Shown: positions 55,036 through 64,000 of the stretch, in pieces
Layout: every line of letters starts with the position of its first letter
How positions within the stretch are numbered: position 1 is the stretch's first letter
From: Capsicum annuum
Lineage: Eukaryota > Streptophyta > Magnoliopsida > Solanales > Solanaceae
Reading direction: 5' to 3'
Length of the DNA stretch: 64,000 bases
Assembly: GCF_002878395.1 (NCBI RefSeq)
Contig: NC_061115.1
Location: forward strand, 54,870,461 to 54,934,460
Notes under the pieces: generated by a model
The model's input: the letters and a program-made list of their open reading frames with translations, nothing else
What the model was told of the DNA's origin: nothing
Database searches by the model: none
Program-made: the position numbers and the translations under genes

Positions 55036-55920
55036 TATACTATGTTATTGGAGATGATAGTATACTGAGATATAAAATGAGGTTATGTGTGCCAGATGTT
55101 GATGGATTATGAGGACTAATATTGACTTAAGCTTATGTTTCCAGGTATGTGGTCTATCTCAGTTCTACCAAAATATATCATAATCTAAAGAAGATTTATT
55201 GGTGGAATAACATGAAGAAAAATATTGCTAATTTGTAACTCGGTGTTTGAATTGGAAGAAAGGTTGAGGACCTGAGGATAGGTAGTACCTCCCAAGATAT
55301 CACTTTACCCATGTGAAAGTGGAAATGATTAATATGGACGTCATTATCGATCTTCCACGGTCCCAAAATCAGTAAGATTTAATTTGGAACATTGTGGATA
55401 GAATGACCAAATCCTCTCACTTTCTGCATGGGAGAACTAATTATTTGGGAGAGGATTACAAGAAATTGTATATTCAAGAGATAGTTCGGTTACACAGAAC
55501 CCCATTGTCCATTATATCTTACCGAGGTATGCAATTTTCTTCTCAATTTTGGTTGTCTTTTTAGAAAGGATTAGGTACCAAGGTAAACCTTAGTACCGCA
55601 TTCCACCCTCAAATGGATGGTCAAGTAAAGCATTCCATTTAGACTTCAGAGGTTATACGAAAGGCATGCCTTATCAAATTTAAAGGTAGTTGGGTAGATC
55701 AGTTGCCACGTATCGAGTTCGCCTACAAGAACAATTATCATTCTTGTATCCAAATGGATCCTTTTGAGACTCTCTATGGTAGAATGTGTAGATCACCAAT
55801 TGGCTGGTATGGGGTAGGTGAAACCCATTTGTTTGGACCTGATCTTGTACACCAAGCAATGAAGAAAGTAAAAGTCATTAGAGAGAGGATTAAGACCGTC
55901 TAAAGTCTCTAATAGTCCTA
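55036..55920 (+). pseudogene. Del-like integrase, catalytic Glu lost
   Basis: It begins with the pre-integrase block GDDSILRYKMRLCVPDVDGL (about 55051). The core shows NMDVIIDLP (first acidic region), LSIISYRGMQFSSQFW, where the second Asp reads Tyr, and HPQMDGQVKHSI, where the third acidic Glu reads Lys. The open segment 55703-55903 has IEFAYKNNYHSCIQMDPFETLYGRMCRSPIGW. Two or three catalytic positions are changed, so the enzyme is dead. Confidence 0.85.
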
Positions 55921-56340
55921 TTCCAATGTGAGGAGAAGGGAGTTAGACTTTGAGGTTGATTACTGGGTATTTCTAAAACTCTCCCATAGGAAAGGGATTA
56001 TGAGATTTGGGATGAAAGGAAAGCTTAGTCCTCATTACATAGGTCCTTACCAGATTATGAGAGGAATGGGTAGTGTTGCATATGTGCTGGATTTGCCCAC
56101 GAACTTGGCTTTAGTTGATCCCGTCTTCCATGTTTCTATGCTTAAGAAATGTGTTGGAGATTATTCTCTTATCTTTCCTATTGAGGATATTTGTGTGAAG
56201 GATTATTTGTCATATGAAGAGGTAACCATAGCGATATTGAATCAACAAGTTTCAATATAGAGAAGCAAAATGATAGATTCGGTCAATATGTTGTGGAGAA
56301 ATCAAAAGATAGAGGAAGATACTTGGGAATCATAATATGA
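55921..56340 (+). pseudogene. Integrase C-terminus and chromodomain
   Basis: The open segment 55928-56260 contains GMKGKLSPHYIGPYQI (the GPY/F module), DPVFHVSMLKKC and LSYEEVTIAILNQQVSI. After a TAG at 56258 the chromodomain tail VNMLWRNQKIEEDTWES follows to 56330. This part closely resembles 38850-39240 of the chromovirus. Confidence 0.8.
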
Positions 56341-56397
56341 TATGTGTGTGAAATATCCATCGTTACTCGAATCGTCGGACAACATCATGAAAGATAT

Positions 56398-56511
56398 TAG
56401 TCCTATCTTACCAGTTATATTCCATGTAACTCTTTAAATGGTACGCTATGGTATTAATCCTATCTTACCCGTTATATTCCATGTAACTCTTTAAATAGTT
56501 CTTAGCGTATT
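56398..56511 (+). repeat. 57-bp tandem duplication in the 3' untranslated region
   Basis: TCCTATCTTACCAGTTATATT and TCCTATCTTACCCGTTATATT start two head-to-tail copies that share ATTCCATGTAACTCTTTAAAT. Confidence 0.9.
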
Positions 56512-56538
56512 TTGAGTCATCATTCGGGGATGAATGAT

Positions 56539-56553
56539 CCCAAGGGGGCATAA
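56539..56553 (+). other. Polypurine tract
   Basis: CCCAAGGGGGCATAA lies directly before the right LTR. Confidence 0.8.
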
Positions 56554-58470
56554 TGTAACACCCTAGACTTTCCGACATGTAAATAGTGCTTAAAATAAGC
56601 CCACGAGGCCCCTAAATTGAGGGTAAACCACTTTAGGATAGTTTTAGATGGATTGGGGTGAATTTTAGATAAAAATAAAGGCCATGCGATGCGACAAAAA
56701 CCTCGCACGATGGCCTCAAACTGTGAGGATTGTGCCAGGGGCTACTGCTTTAGCCACGTAAAGGGCTCATCCCGTTAAGTGTGCTACACACGATGGGGTT
56801 TGCACTGTGAGGCCTCCCCTGTGTGATAGGGGTTGGGCCGTGAGGTTGCCTACTATTATATGGGGGTCGCGTCGTGCCTTACCTCTATTACCCAACAATT
56901 TTTTCAATCTTTTGAGTATTCATGACAGATATTTGGTCGTTATACAACTAAAACCATCCCCTCATATTTTATTATGTTCTTTCTAATTGAGAATAACCTT
57001 AAATAAATATCAGAACATCCTCAAGTCCTACCTAAGTCAAGAATTAAGGAAGACGGGAGTAAGAGATCCCAAGGTTAACTTTTGAATCAACCACTCTCCA
57101 ATAGAGGTTTATAGAACGACATAGAATCTATGGAGTTTTAAATTAAATTCTCTTAAGTTATTTTAGTGAATGAATTAAGGAAAATTCAATTTAATTATAC
57201 AAGCATGATTCGAATTCACACTCATGTTCTAAATTATGAATTTTGTTAAACTTAAACATAATATTGTGATTGATAAAATGAATGGATAAAATGAATGGAG
57301 TTTTAAGTGTTGCTTTCTATTGATTTATGAATTCTTATGCATACAATTTTGAAGAACATGACTTATGATGGAAATTGCACTTACTACTTATGGTGTCTAT
57401 TTGAGTACAACTTAATGTGTGAGTTCTCCTATATTTTTTCAAGAATTATGAATAAGAAATATCATTTCCTAAGCTACCACATTGGTTTGAAATATCTTAC
57501 AAATTGATTTTTGGTATATTTTATGGTGACCAACAATTCATGACTTGTAAGAGATGAAACAGAACATGAAATATGTCTTATGAGACTTGCAAATCTTGGT
57601 ATGATGATACCAAATATGACAAATATCATTACAGACTATAGACCATTTTTTATGATAAATGAATGCTTTAAATGGCTAAAATATGGTCTTAAAGAGTGTT
57701 AGTGGATAACCGAGAAGGAGTGGGCACGAAAGGCCCATAGTCCAAAATTGTGTTTTGCTGATGCAGGATTGATCCTGTCCTAAAATATGAATGATCATTG
57801 TAAACTTGCTATATACTTTGATATATCATACAAGACACTCCAATCCTTATTGTAAACTTGGATTGGGGGCTTGACCAACGAGTCAATGTCGGACCCTGCA
57901 TAGCCTGTGAGATTTTCAAACCATGTCGTGTATGCCACCTTGCTCAGAATTAAAGAACATCATGATGTAGTCTTAGCAAGCAGTTTTGAATCGAAATCCA
58001 TGTTTTCAGATTGATTTGACATTATGTGACCACATATTATGTTTCTTACAATGTTTTCACGGTTAATTCTATTTTAAGAGTTATTTTATTTGTCTTTTCT
58101 ATATGCCAATAAATTCTAAGTATTGACCATCCTCGGTCATATGCATTATCTCATAATGTAGATTCTGAGGCTTAGTCTAGCAGTTCAGCACAATAGTAGA
58201 TTTCCTTTCGGAGTTCATAGTTAGTGCGTCCTCATTTTCTCTGGAAGGCGTTTATTCATGTGTTTAGTTTCTTTTTGTTCATGGTCTGGCTGGGGGCCTT
58301 TTTTCAGCCTAGATAGATAGACGGGATTTGATTAATGTTTTGTTATTACATGAATTCAAAATTTGATTACTAAATTTCCTCAACTTCATTATATCTTCCG
58401 ATTTACGTGTGAATTATACTCGTGGCTCTTAATGTCTATCACGGTCAGGGTATCAACTCGTATAAGGACA
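56554..58470 (+). repeat. Right LTR of a different family
   Basis: Starts TGTAACACCCTAGAC. The right end is placed at the CA of AAGGACA (58469-58470), because the next bases, GTTTGACACTCTAGCTTAGG, look like an eroded tRNA-Met PBS. Length is about 1.9 kb. Landmarks differ from the 5' LTR at 50875. Confidence 0.7.
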
Positions 58471-58560
58471 GTTTGACACTCTAGCTTAGGATAAGAGGTT
58501 CACCAACGAAACACAAGGAGATGTTGAGAATATAAGTAAGCAGAGCTTTCTAGATAAACA
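58471..58560 (+). other. Eroded PBS-like site and leader after the right LTR
   Basis: GTTTGACACTCTAGCTTAGG resembles GTTTGGTATCAGAGCTTAGG at most positions. This suggests that the right LTR once served as a 5' LTR, or as a shared LTR in a tandem pair. Confidence 0.45.
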
Positions 58561-58610
58561 ACATAAATAGACCTCATAGTGGGTGGTTTTGCTTTTTTAT
58601 CCCCTATAAG

Positions 58611-58659
58611 AAAAGTCCTACAAAACTAGCATTCCTTCTTTTTTATGTGTAGGACTTTT
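58611..58659. other. Perfect 12-bp inverted repeat (hairpin)
   Basis: AAAAGTCCTACA (58611-58622) and TGTAGGACTTTT (58648-58659) are exact inverted complements separated by 25 bases. It may be a small foldback end or a terminator-like structure; its role is unknown. Confidence 0.85.
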
Positions 58660-58699
58660 ACATATTTACCCCATTATACCTCAAATAATTTTAAACAAT

Positions 58700-59105
58700 T
58701 TTTCATGCTTATTTATCTTTCAACTTCTATTTCTTTATTTTACTTTAATTTTTATTTTTTTTTCTCTTTTTTATAGTTTTTTCAACCTTTACTTCTTGTA
58801 ACTTTTCACCTCTCAACTTCTATTTTGTTTTCTCTTTTTTTATTTTTTACTTTTTTTTATTTCTTTTTTAAAAAAAATTATCGGCCTTTATTTATTTATT
58901 TATTTTTTTATCTTCATTGTTTTCTTTTTACTCAAAATTTTTTCTTTTAATTTTTTTTCTTTTCTCCTATCCGCTTCAATCTTTTCTTTTTTTTTCTATG
59001 ATTTTTATTTTTTCTTTAAAAAAATATTGTTTCTTCATTTTTTTGCTTTACTCAATTTCTATTATTCTTCTTTTTCTTTTCTTTTCTTCAATTCCTTCAA
59101 AAAAA
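58700..59105 (+). repeat. Pyrimidine-rich arm
   Basis: Nearly all T and C with A interruptions; contains CAACTTCTATTTC-like words twice. It mirrors the purine-rich arm at 60230-60640. The apparent 63-codon ORF (58917-59108) is low-complexity Phe/Ser/Leu. Confidence 0.75.
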
Positions 59106-59109
59106 TAAG

Positions 59110-60215
59110 TTATGTCCCACTACATTGTGTCTTGATTTATGAAATACTCTATAAATCTTGGCTTAGAGACAAGACTTAACCCAAGAACTTTCAAACGATA
59201 AGTTACGTCTTATGGCCCAGAGTTGATACTACCACATTGTGTTTTAATTTATAAGATGTTCTATAACTATTGTCTTGGAGGCAAGACATAGCCCAAGGAC
59301 TTTCAAATAACAAATTACGTCCTATGGACAAGAGTTCATACAACCACATTGTATTTTGATTTATGAGATGTCATATAACTCTTGTTGTAGAGGCAAAAAT
59401 TAGCCCAAAAACTTTTAAACAATAAGTTACACCCCATGGATAAGAGTTGACACTACCACATTATATCTTGACTAATGAAATTTTCTATAAACCATGTCTT
59501 TGAGGCAAGACTTAACTCAAGGACTTTCAAACAACATGTTACGCCTAATGCGTAAGACTTGACAGTACCACATTGTGTCTTCATTTATGAAATGCCCTAT
59601 AACTCTTGCCTTAGAGGCAAGACTTAGCTCAAAGGGCTTTCAAACAACAAGTTATGCTCCATGGGCAAGAACTGACACCATCATATTGTGTTTTAATTTT
59701 TGAGATGCTCCATAACTCTTGCCTTAGAGGCAAGACATAGCTCAAGAATTTTCAAACAACAAGTTACTCCCCATGGGAAAGAGTTGACACTACCACATTG
59801 TGCCTTGATTGTGAGATGTTCTAGCACTCTTCTATTAAAAGCAAGACTTAGCCCAAGGACTTTCAAATAACAAGTTCCGCCCCATGGGCAAAATTTTACA
59901 CTACCACATTGTATCTTTATTTATGAGATATTCTATAACTATTGCTTTAGAGGCAAGAATTAGCCAAAGAACTTTTAAACAACAATTTACACCCATGAAC
60001 AAGAGTTGACACTACCACATTGTGTCTTGATTTATAAGATGTTCTATAAATTATGTCTTAAAGTCAAGATTAGCTCAAGGACTTTCAAACAACAAGTTAC
60101 GTCTCATGGACAAGACTTGACACTACTACATTGTGTCTTCATTTATGAAATGTTGTATAACTCTTGCCTTAGAGGCAAGACTTAGCTCAATGGACTTCCA
60201 AACAACAAGTCACAG
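59110..60215 (+). repeat. Ten-copy tandem array of a 112-bp unit
   Basis: The landmark CCACATTGTG recurs at about 59122, 59234, 59346, 59458, 59570, 59684, 59795, 59906, 60017 and 60128, a spacing of 111-113 bp. Each unit contains the inverted motif CTTGCCTTAGAGGCAAG (or a variant) and a CAAGGACTTTCAAACAACAAG block. Copies differ from each other at many positions, so the array is not recent. No coding is evident. Confidence 0.95.
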
Positions 60216-60229
60216 GCTTAAAGTTATTT

Positions 60230-60645
60230 CGATGTCAAAAAAAAAAAAAGACCCTCTTTGTGGATTATACAACTTTCTGTTTATTAGCGAAATATAATAG
60301 AAGTTGAGAAAAGAGAAAAAAAATAGAAGAAAAAAAGAGAAATAATAATTATTGAGAAAAAAAAAGAAAAGAAGAATAAAAAAAATAAACATTAATAATA
60401 AAGAAAATGGTGAAGAGTGAAAAACAAAAATAAAAAGGTTAAGACAAACAAAATGAGAAGAACAAATAAAAATAAAATTTGAGAAAAGTGAAAAAAAATT
60501 AGAAATGATAAAAAATAAAAAATAAAATAGAAATGAAGGTTGAGACAAATGAATTAAAAACAAGAAAAAAAGAAGGAGAAAGAAAAAATAAAAATCAAGA
60601 AAAAGGAAAAAAAACGAAAATAGATTTTGAGAGATAAATGAATTA
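60230..60645 (-). repeat. Purine-rich arm
   Basis: Nearly all A and G on the plus strand. Its reverse complement shares TTCTCAACTTCTATT-like and TTTATCTCTCAAAATCTATTTT words with the left arm at 58690-58850. The 117-codon minus-strand ORF (60210-60563) is low-complexity and not a gene. Confidence 0.75.
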
Positions 60646-60687
60646 AGGGCATTTCGTGATAGGTATTGTCATACCTAAACTTGCAAG

Positions 60688-60710
60688 TCATATCATATCA
60701 TATCATATCA
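60688..60710 (+). repeat. TCATA pentanucleotide microsatellite
   Basis: Four and a half perfect units. Confidence 0.95.
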
Positions 60711-60837
60711 CGTCCATAGCCCTTTCATTTAAAATATGTTAATGACCATCAAAAGAATTAAACACCACATGAGATTTCTCATTTCAAAAGCGCATAAAAT
60801 CTTATGCAAAAAGATTCTTCTTTCAAGAATGCAACAT

Positions 60838-60856
60838 GGGGGGGGGGGGGGGGGGG
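60838..60856 (+). repeat. Homopolymer of 19 G
   Basis: An uninterrupted run of G in otherwise AT-rich DNA. It could form a G-quadruplex or slip during sequencing. Confidence 0.95.
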
Positions 60857-61032
60857 TTCATCTCTTTCATAAATCACCTACAGATTATCATTAGAATACA
60901 AGAGTATTTAGAAACAAGAAACAACCCTTTCAATATGCTTAAAAATGACAATGCATAATTGATAAAGAGACATTTAAAACTCAAGTTTATCATCATTCAT
61001 TAAACAACTCCAACACTAGTCAATAAATAAAT

Positions 61033-61889
61033 GATAAAGGGCCTAAAATATCCTCCGTCTATCTATTAGGCCTAAAATATCCTTCTTGTCTACCTATTGG
61101 GACTAAAATGCCCTCCTCATCTACCTATTGGGTCTATTTTGCTTTTTTATTTAATAGATCAATTTGGCCCCAATTCATTAATGATGTGGTTTTTTTTTAT
61201 TGGTCAACTAATAATTAATTTTCTCCTAAAATTACAACCTACCAAACCCATCCATCGCTAAAACACTTCTAGCTAATTAAATTTTCTTCTGATATGTTGT
61301 TAATCCGCAACTAAATAGGAATAACATGAGATTTTAATTGTTTAACTATGAAATTTTATCCGTCGCTAATTCTTTAGTTTCTAAGAGTGAATTTTTCCGG
61401 TGAACTTACTAGAAATTGGACGAGTGAACTAATGAGATAAATGTAATAAGTACTGAAGAAAGCATCAGATTAGGAGACACTAAGAAGCGTTACAAAAAAA
61501 TAGTTCCCATAAAACAGTACACTAATTCGATGCGTAAAATTCAGATTCTTAGGTTTGGGTAGGTTGAGATTTTAAGGGAAAATTAATTATTTTAATTAAT
61601 TATTAGTTGGCCAATAAAAAAATTACGTTATTAATGAATTGAGCCCAAATTTATCTGTTAAATAAAAAGACAAAATAGCTAGACGGAAAAGATATTTAAG
61701 TACAATAGGCAGATGGAGAGGGTATTTTAGGCCTAATAGGTTGACGGAGGATATTATTGCACCATTTTACATAGTTAAAAGACATTTTAGATCCAATAGA
61801 TACACGGAGAGGATATTTTAGGCCAAATAGATAGGAGGGCATTTTTACACCATTTCACATAGTTGAAGGGTATTTTAGGTCATTTTTTG
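61033..61889. mobile_element. Foldback-type (Mutator-like) element with long inverted arms
   Basis: Arms of about 200 bp (about 61040-61255 and 61545-61775) are inverted complements with moderate divergence, sharing for example TTTTTATTTAA-AGAT-AATTTGG and ATTGG-CAACTAATAATTAATT. The outer ends carry three short repeats of CTAAAATATCCTCC type on the left and their inverse on the right. The perfect 10-bp direct repeat ATAAATAAAT flanks it (61023-61032, 61890-61899). It is nested in the minus-strand LTR and encodes nothing. Confidence 0.8.
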
Positions 61890-62952
61890 ATAAATAAATC
61901 TCATGATTGAAAAAGAGGAGTGATAATTCACGCTCTCAAAACCATTTCAAAATCCATAATGTGTGCACATAATTACAACTCTAAAATTTATAGAGAACCC
62001 CATAGTTAATACATAATTTCATCATAAATAAGGGTTTCATAGTTCATGTTATTCAATCAATTTGAGCGAACAATACATAATATATGAAAACCAATAGATT
62101 TCACCACAAAAGAGGGAGTTTCATAAATAACGCTCTTAAATAAATTTTCAAAATTCATAACATATATATGTACATAATTACACGTTGAAATTTATAGAGA
62201 AATCGTAATTTAGCCCATGAGTGTTAGGATAATTTTACATACCTTTTGACGGAGGAAAATTAAAAAAGAACCTTGAGATTGGAAACCGCAAACCTTGGAA
62301 TTGAGAAATTTTCCCTTGATGTTCTTGGGAGGATGAGAATGAGGATTTTGGGGCTTTTTCCACTAGTCTTGTACGATATTAGGGTTATAAAATGTATTGG
62401 GAGAGTTATGGAGGGAGTGAAAGGACTATTTTACCCTTGATTTAAAGAGGAAAAAACGTATTTTAACGTTTGGGAAAGGATGGTCGCACCACGGACCAAA
62501 AGCATGGATCCAACTATGCCCTGCGACCCTAATCGCAAAGCAAGAGCTTTGTCCCGCGCACCTCATCGCTCACCCTGGACAGTGTCTCACTAAAACGCCT
62601 ATAATATTTTACTTCGAACTCAGACTGGCGAATGGTCAGTTGCCTCGGAAAGAAGACTCAAAAGTCTTTAATTTGATATATAGTAGGCCAAATAACTCGT
62701 TATATTCTAGGAGTAATGGTCATTGAAATTGACCTAAGTTAAAACGTCAACAAAAATTCAATCAATAGAAAAGTGCTCAATTTAAATTTGAGTATAGGAG
62801 ATTTTCATGACTTATATTAATCTCCAAATATTTTCCCACTCTAAATAATTATTATTCGTACTTATATCTAAATAGAAGTCATTGGGTTCTGGTCTATAGG
62901 CATAGGAAGAACGATTCAAGTTCTAGCTTGAAAAATGTGGGGTGGTACGACA

Positions 62953-63422
62953 ATACAATTTAGTGCATTTTGAAATAATACCAAACAATCATCTAAACAA
63001 AGTGTTAATTTATAATAATGAAGTTATTAAAGAAAAAGGAGAAAAGAATACCGCCAAGAGATAGAATCCACCAAGAATTTGTTTTTTTGTTTCTGCCGGC
63101 GTATTCATTAAGATATTGTAATAGATAATCCACCATTTAAAATTAATAGTAAGTTCATTTTATTTCTATAATAATGTTTCCGGACTTCTCTTCTACAGAT
63201 ATTTTATGAAAATCTTCCAACTCAAGTGAACAATAAATTAGATGGCTTCTATGTATTTTACTATGTTTATTTGTTGGAAGATAATTTGTTAGCTTAGAAA
63301 ACCAAGTGTTTGGTTCATCGGGTCCAATGTATGGACTAAATCATGCAAAGTTACCATGATTAAGTGATTAGTTTGAGTAAAAACAGAGGCAAATTGTTGC
63401 TGCGGATTAGGCATAACTCAGT
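62953..63422. other. Gene-less stretch
   Basis: No recognised feature; AT-rich with short chance ORFs. Confidence 0.6.
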
Positions 63423-64000
63423 GTCACACCCCTGTTTTTCACTGCATCCGACCCCGCTAGGGAGTTGGTTTTAGAGAAAACGGTTTTTCCAATTAAAGTG
63501 ACGTTTTGAAAGGGGATTATTTTATTTATAGAGTCGCCAGTTGGAATTGAGTTTGGGTGTTCCAAGTCACCTCATTGAATTCCTATTCAAAAGGAAATGA
63601 CTCTTAAATTTTTATTTTTTCGTCTGCGAACTAGAAATCCGGATAAGGAATTCTGTTGACCGAGAAGAAGGTGTTAGGCACCCCTCGAGTCCCGTGGTTC
63701 TAGCACGGTCGCTTTAATGAATTATGTCTGGCTTAAATTAATCTTTTGGATACATAATATTTGTCAGCCTAAAAGCTACTTACGTCCTACTTTGAATTTA
63801 TTTTAAATTATTTAAAACTGCATTGATATGTGGCTTACCGATAGTAGTACTTTTCGGCCTTACCACGAGTTTTGGTACATTTCACATGTCTTTGAGGCAT
63901 TTATGAATCGTACCCATTTTCATAGTCTAAATAAGCACCTCAAAGGTTTAAAATCCACCCACCCAATTCAATCGATTTCAAACGGTAGGTCAATTTATTA
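63423..64000 (-). repeat. Partial Tat/Ogre-like LTR, minus strand, off window
   Basis: The plus strand begins TGTCACACCCCTGTTTTTC. On the minus strand this is an LTR 3' end, GGGGTGTGACA. Upstream on the minus strand lie AACTGGCGACTC (about 63532) and GAGGGGTGCCTAACACCTTC (about 63687), the same two blocks found near the end of the Ogre LTR at 30799 and 30913. No PBS follows on the minus strand, so it may be a 3' or solo LTR. The rest lies beyond the window. Confidence 0.6.

Larger units (their letters stand above)
50875..58470 (+). mobile_element. Plus-strand Del-like chromovirus, apparently chimeric
   Basis: The order is 5' LTR (50875-53336), tRNA-Met PBS, gag, the first part of protease, then directly integrase, chromodomain, PPT and a right LTR (56554-58470). 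RT and RNase H, nearly 2 kb in relatives, are absent. The left LTR starts TGTAATACCCCATATTTCC and the right one TGTAACACCCTAGACTTTCC; they do not align beyond the terminal bases. The two halves therefore probably come from different elements joined near 55035. Confidence 0.75.
60667..62952 (-). repeat. Minus-strand LTR (probably solo), split by an insertion
   Basis: On the minus strand it starts TGTCGTACCACCCCAC (from 62952) and ends TTTAGGTATGACA (60667). The total without the foldback insert is about 1.4 kb. No coding region or second LTR of this type lies nearby. GC-richer text at 62480-62600 resembles the middle of other gypsy LTRs here. Flanking pentamers do not match (GGTAT, ATACA), so the solo status and ends are tentative. 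Confidence 0.5.

Noticed and set aside
58917..59108. Plus-strand ORF of 63 codons, very hydrophobic
   Set aside because: It is translated low-complexity T/C DNA (Phe, Ser, Leu, Ile only) inside the pyrimidine-rich arm, with no support for a gene.
59110..60215. Possible CRISPR array
   Set aside because: The repeats are contiguous 112-bp units without unique spacers, in a plant nuclear context.
60210..60563. Minus-strand ORF of 117 codons resembling a membrane protein
   Set aside because: It is the translation of the purine-rich arm. The composition explains the length, and no domain or context supports it.
62953..63422. Host gene between the two right-hand LTRs
   Set aside because: No ORF above background and no splice-bounded coding signal.
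1..64000. A complete, previously undescribed gene system
   Set aside because: All protein similarity I can see belongs to known transposon classes, and every copy is broken. The unexplained parts are repeat architectures (58.7-60.6 kb, 23.9-24.5 kb), not multi-gene systems.

Overview
This window is a transposon-dominated intergenic stretch of a plant nuclear genome, almost certainly from the nightshade family (Solanaceae). The indications are a 3' fragment of the solanaceous TS SINE, a second SolS/Au-like SINE, MITEs whose ends begin GGGTCGTTTGGTA, and several families of chromovirus and Tat/Ogre LTRs. The heavy gypsy nesting suggests a large genome such as pepper or tobacco; this is an inference from remembered repeat families, not from a search. 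I found no convincing intact cellular gene, no rRNA or functional tRNA gene, and no CRISPR array. Every recognisable protein segment belongs to a mobile element, and all carry stops or frameshifts.

Left part (1-16.9 kb). A decayed plant LINE (endonuclease, reverse transcriptase, zf-RVT, RNase H) covers about 1-5.8 kb. It is followed by AT-rich DNA holding small non-autonomous elements: PIF/Harbinger-like MITEs (6204-6418, 11121-11361, 11398-12449), a Helitron-like element (7762-8670) containing a Mutator-like MITE (8129-8403), a SINE (12806-13000) and several young tandem duplications. At 13586-16347 lies a LTR-short interior-LTR-short interior-LTR array that resembles a tandem TRIM; its first LTR is split by a Mutator-like element (13827-14902).

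Middle part (16.9-26 kb). A Ty1/copia element (16890-21554) has LTRs of unequal length, 205 and 271 bp, explained by 2 versus 4 copies of a 33-bp repeat. Next come a hAT-like element with 8-bp target duplications (21689-22606), a Stowaway-like inverted repeat, an array of palindromic 20-mers, and a broken MuDR-type transposase (24997-26033).

Right part (26-64 kb). This is a layered nest. A Tat/Ogre-type element starts at 26034 with a 4977-bp LTR, a PBS of the TGGCGACTC type, ORF1, gag and protease/G-patch. A complete 9.77-kb chromovirus (32068-41836) sits inside its ORF1 with a perfect CACAG target duplication. The Ogre element is cut at 46727 by a minus-strand Del/Tekay-like element (LTR 46728-49334), which itself meets a plus-strand Del-like 5' LTR at 50875. 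That plus-strand element looks chimeric: it lacks RT/RNase H, and its left and right LTRs are different families. From 58.6 to 60.6 kb a ten-copy array of a 112-bp repeat is bracketed by pyrimidine-rich and purine-rich arms. Then follow a minus-strand LTR (60667-62952) split by a foldback-type element (61033-61889), and a partial minus-strand Tat/Ogre-like LTR running off the window at 63423-64000.

The genes do not form a working pathway. What can be read is an insertion history: MULE before Ogre, Ogre before the chromovirus and the Del-like elements. Many disabling changes look like C-to-T or G-to-A transitions, as expected of methylated, silenced repeats.
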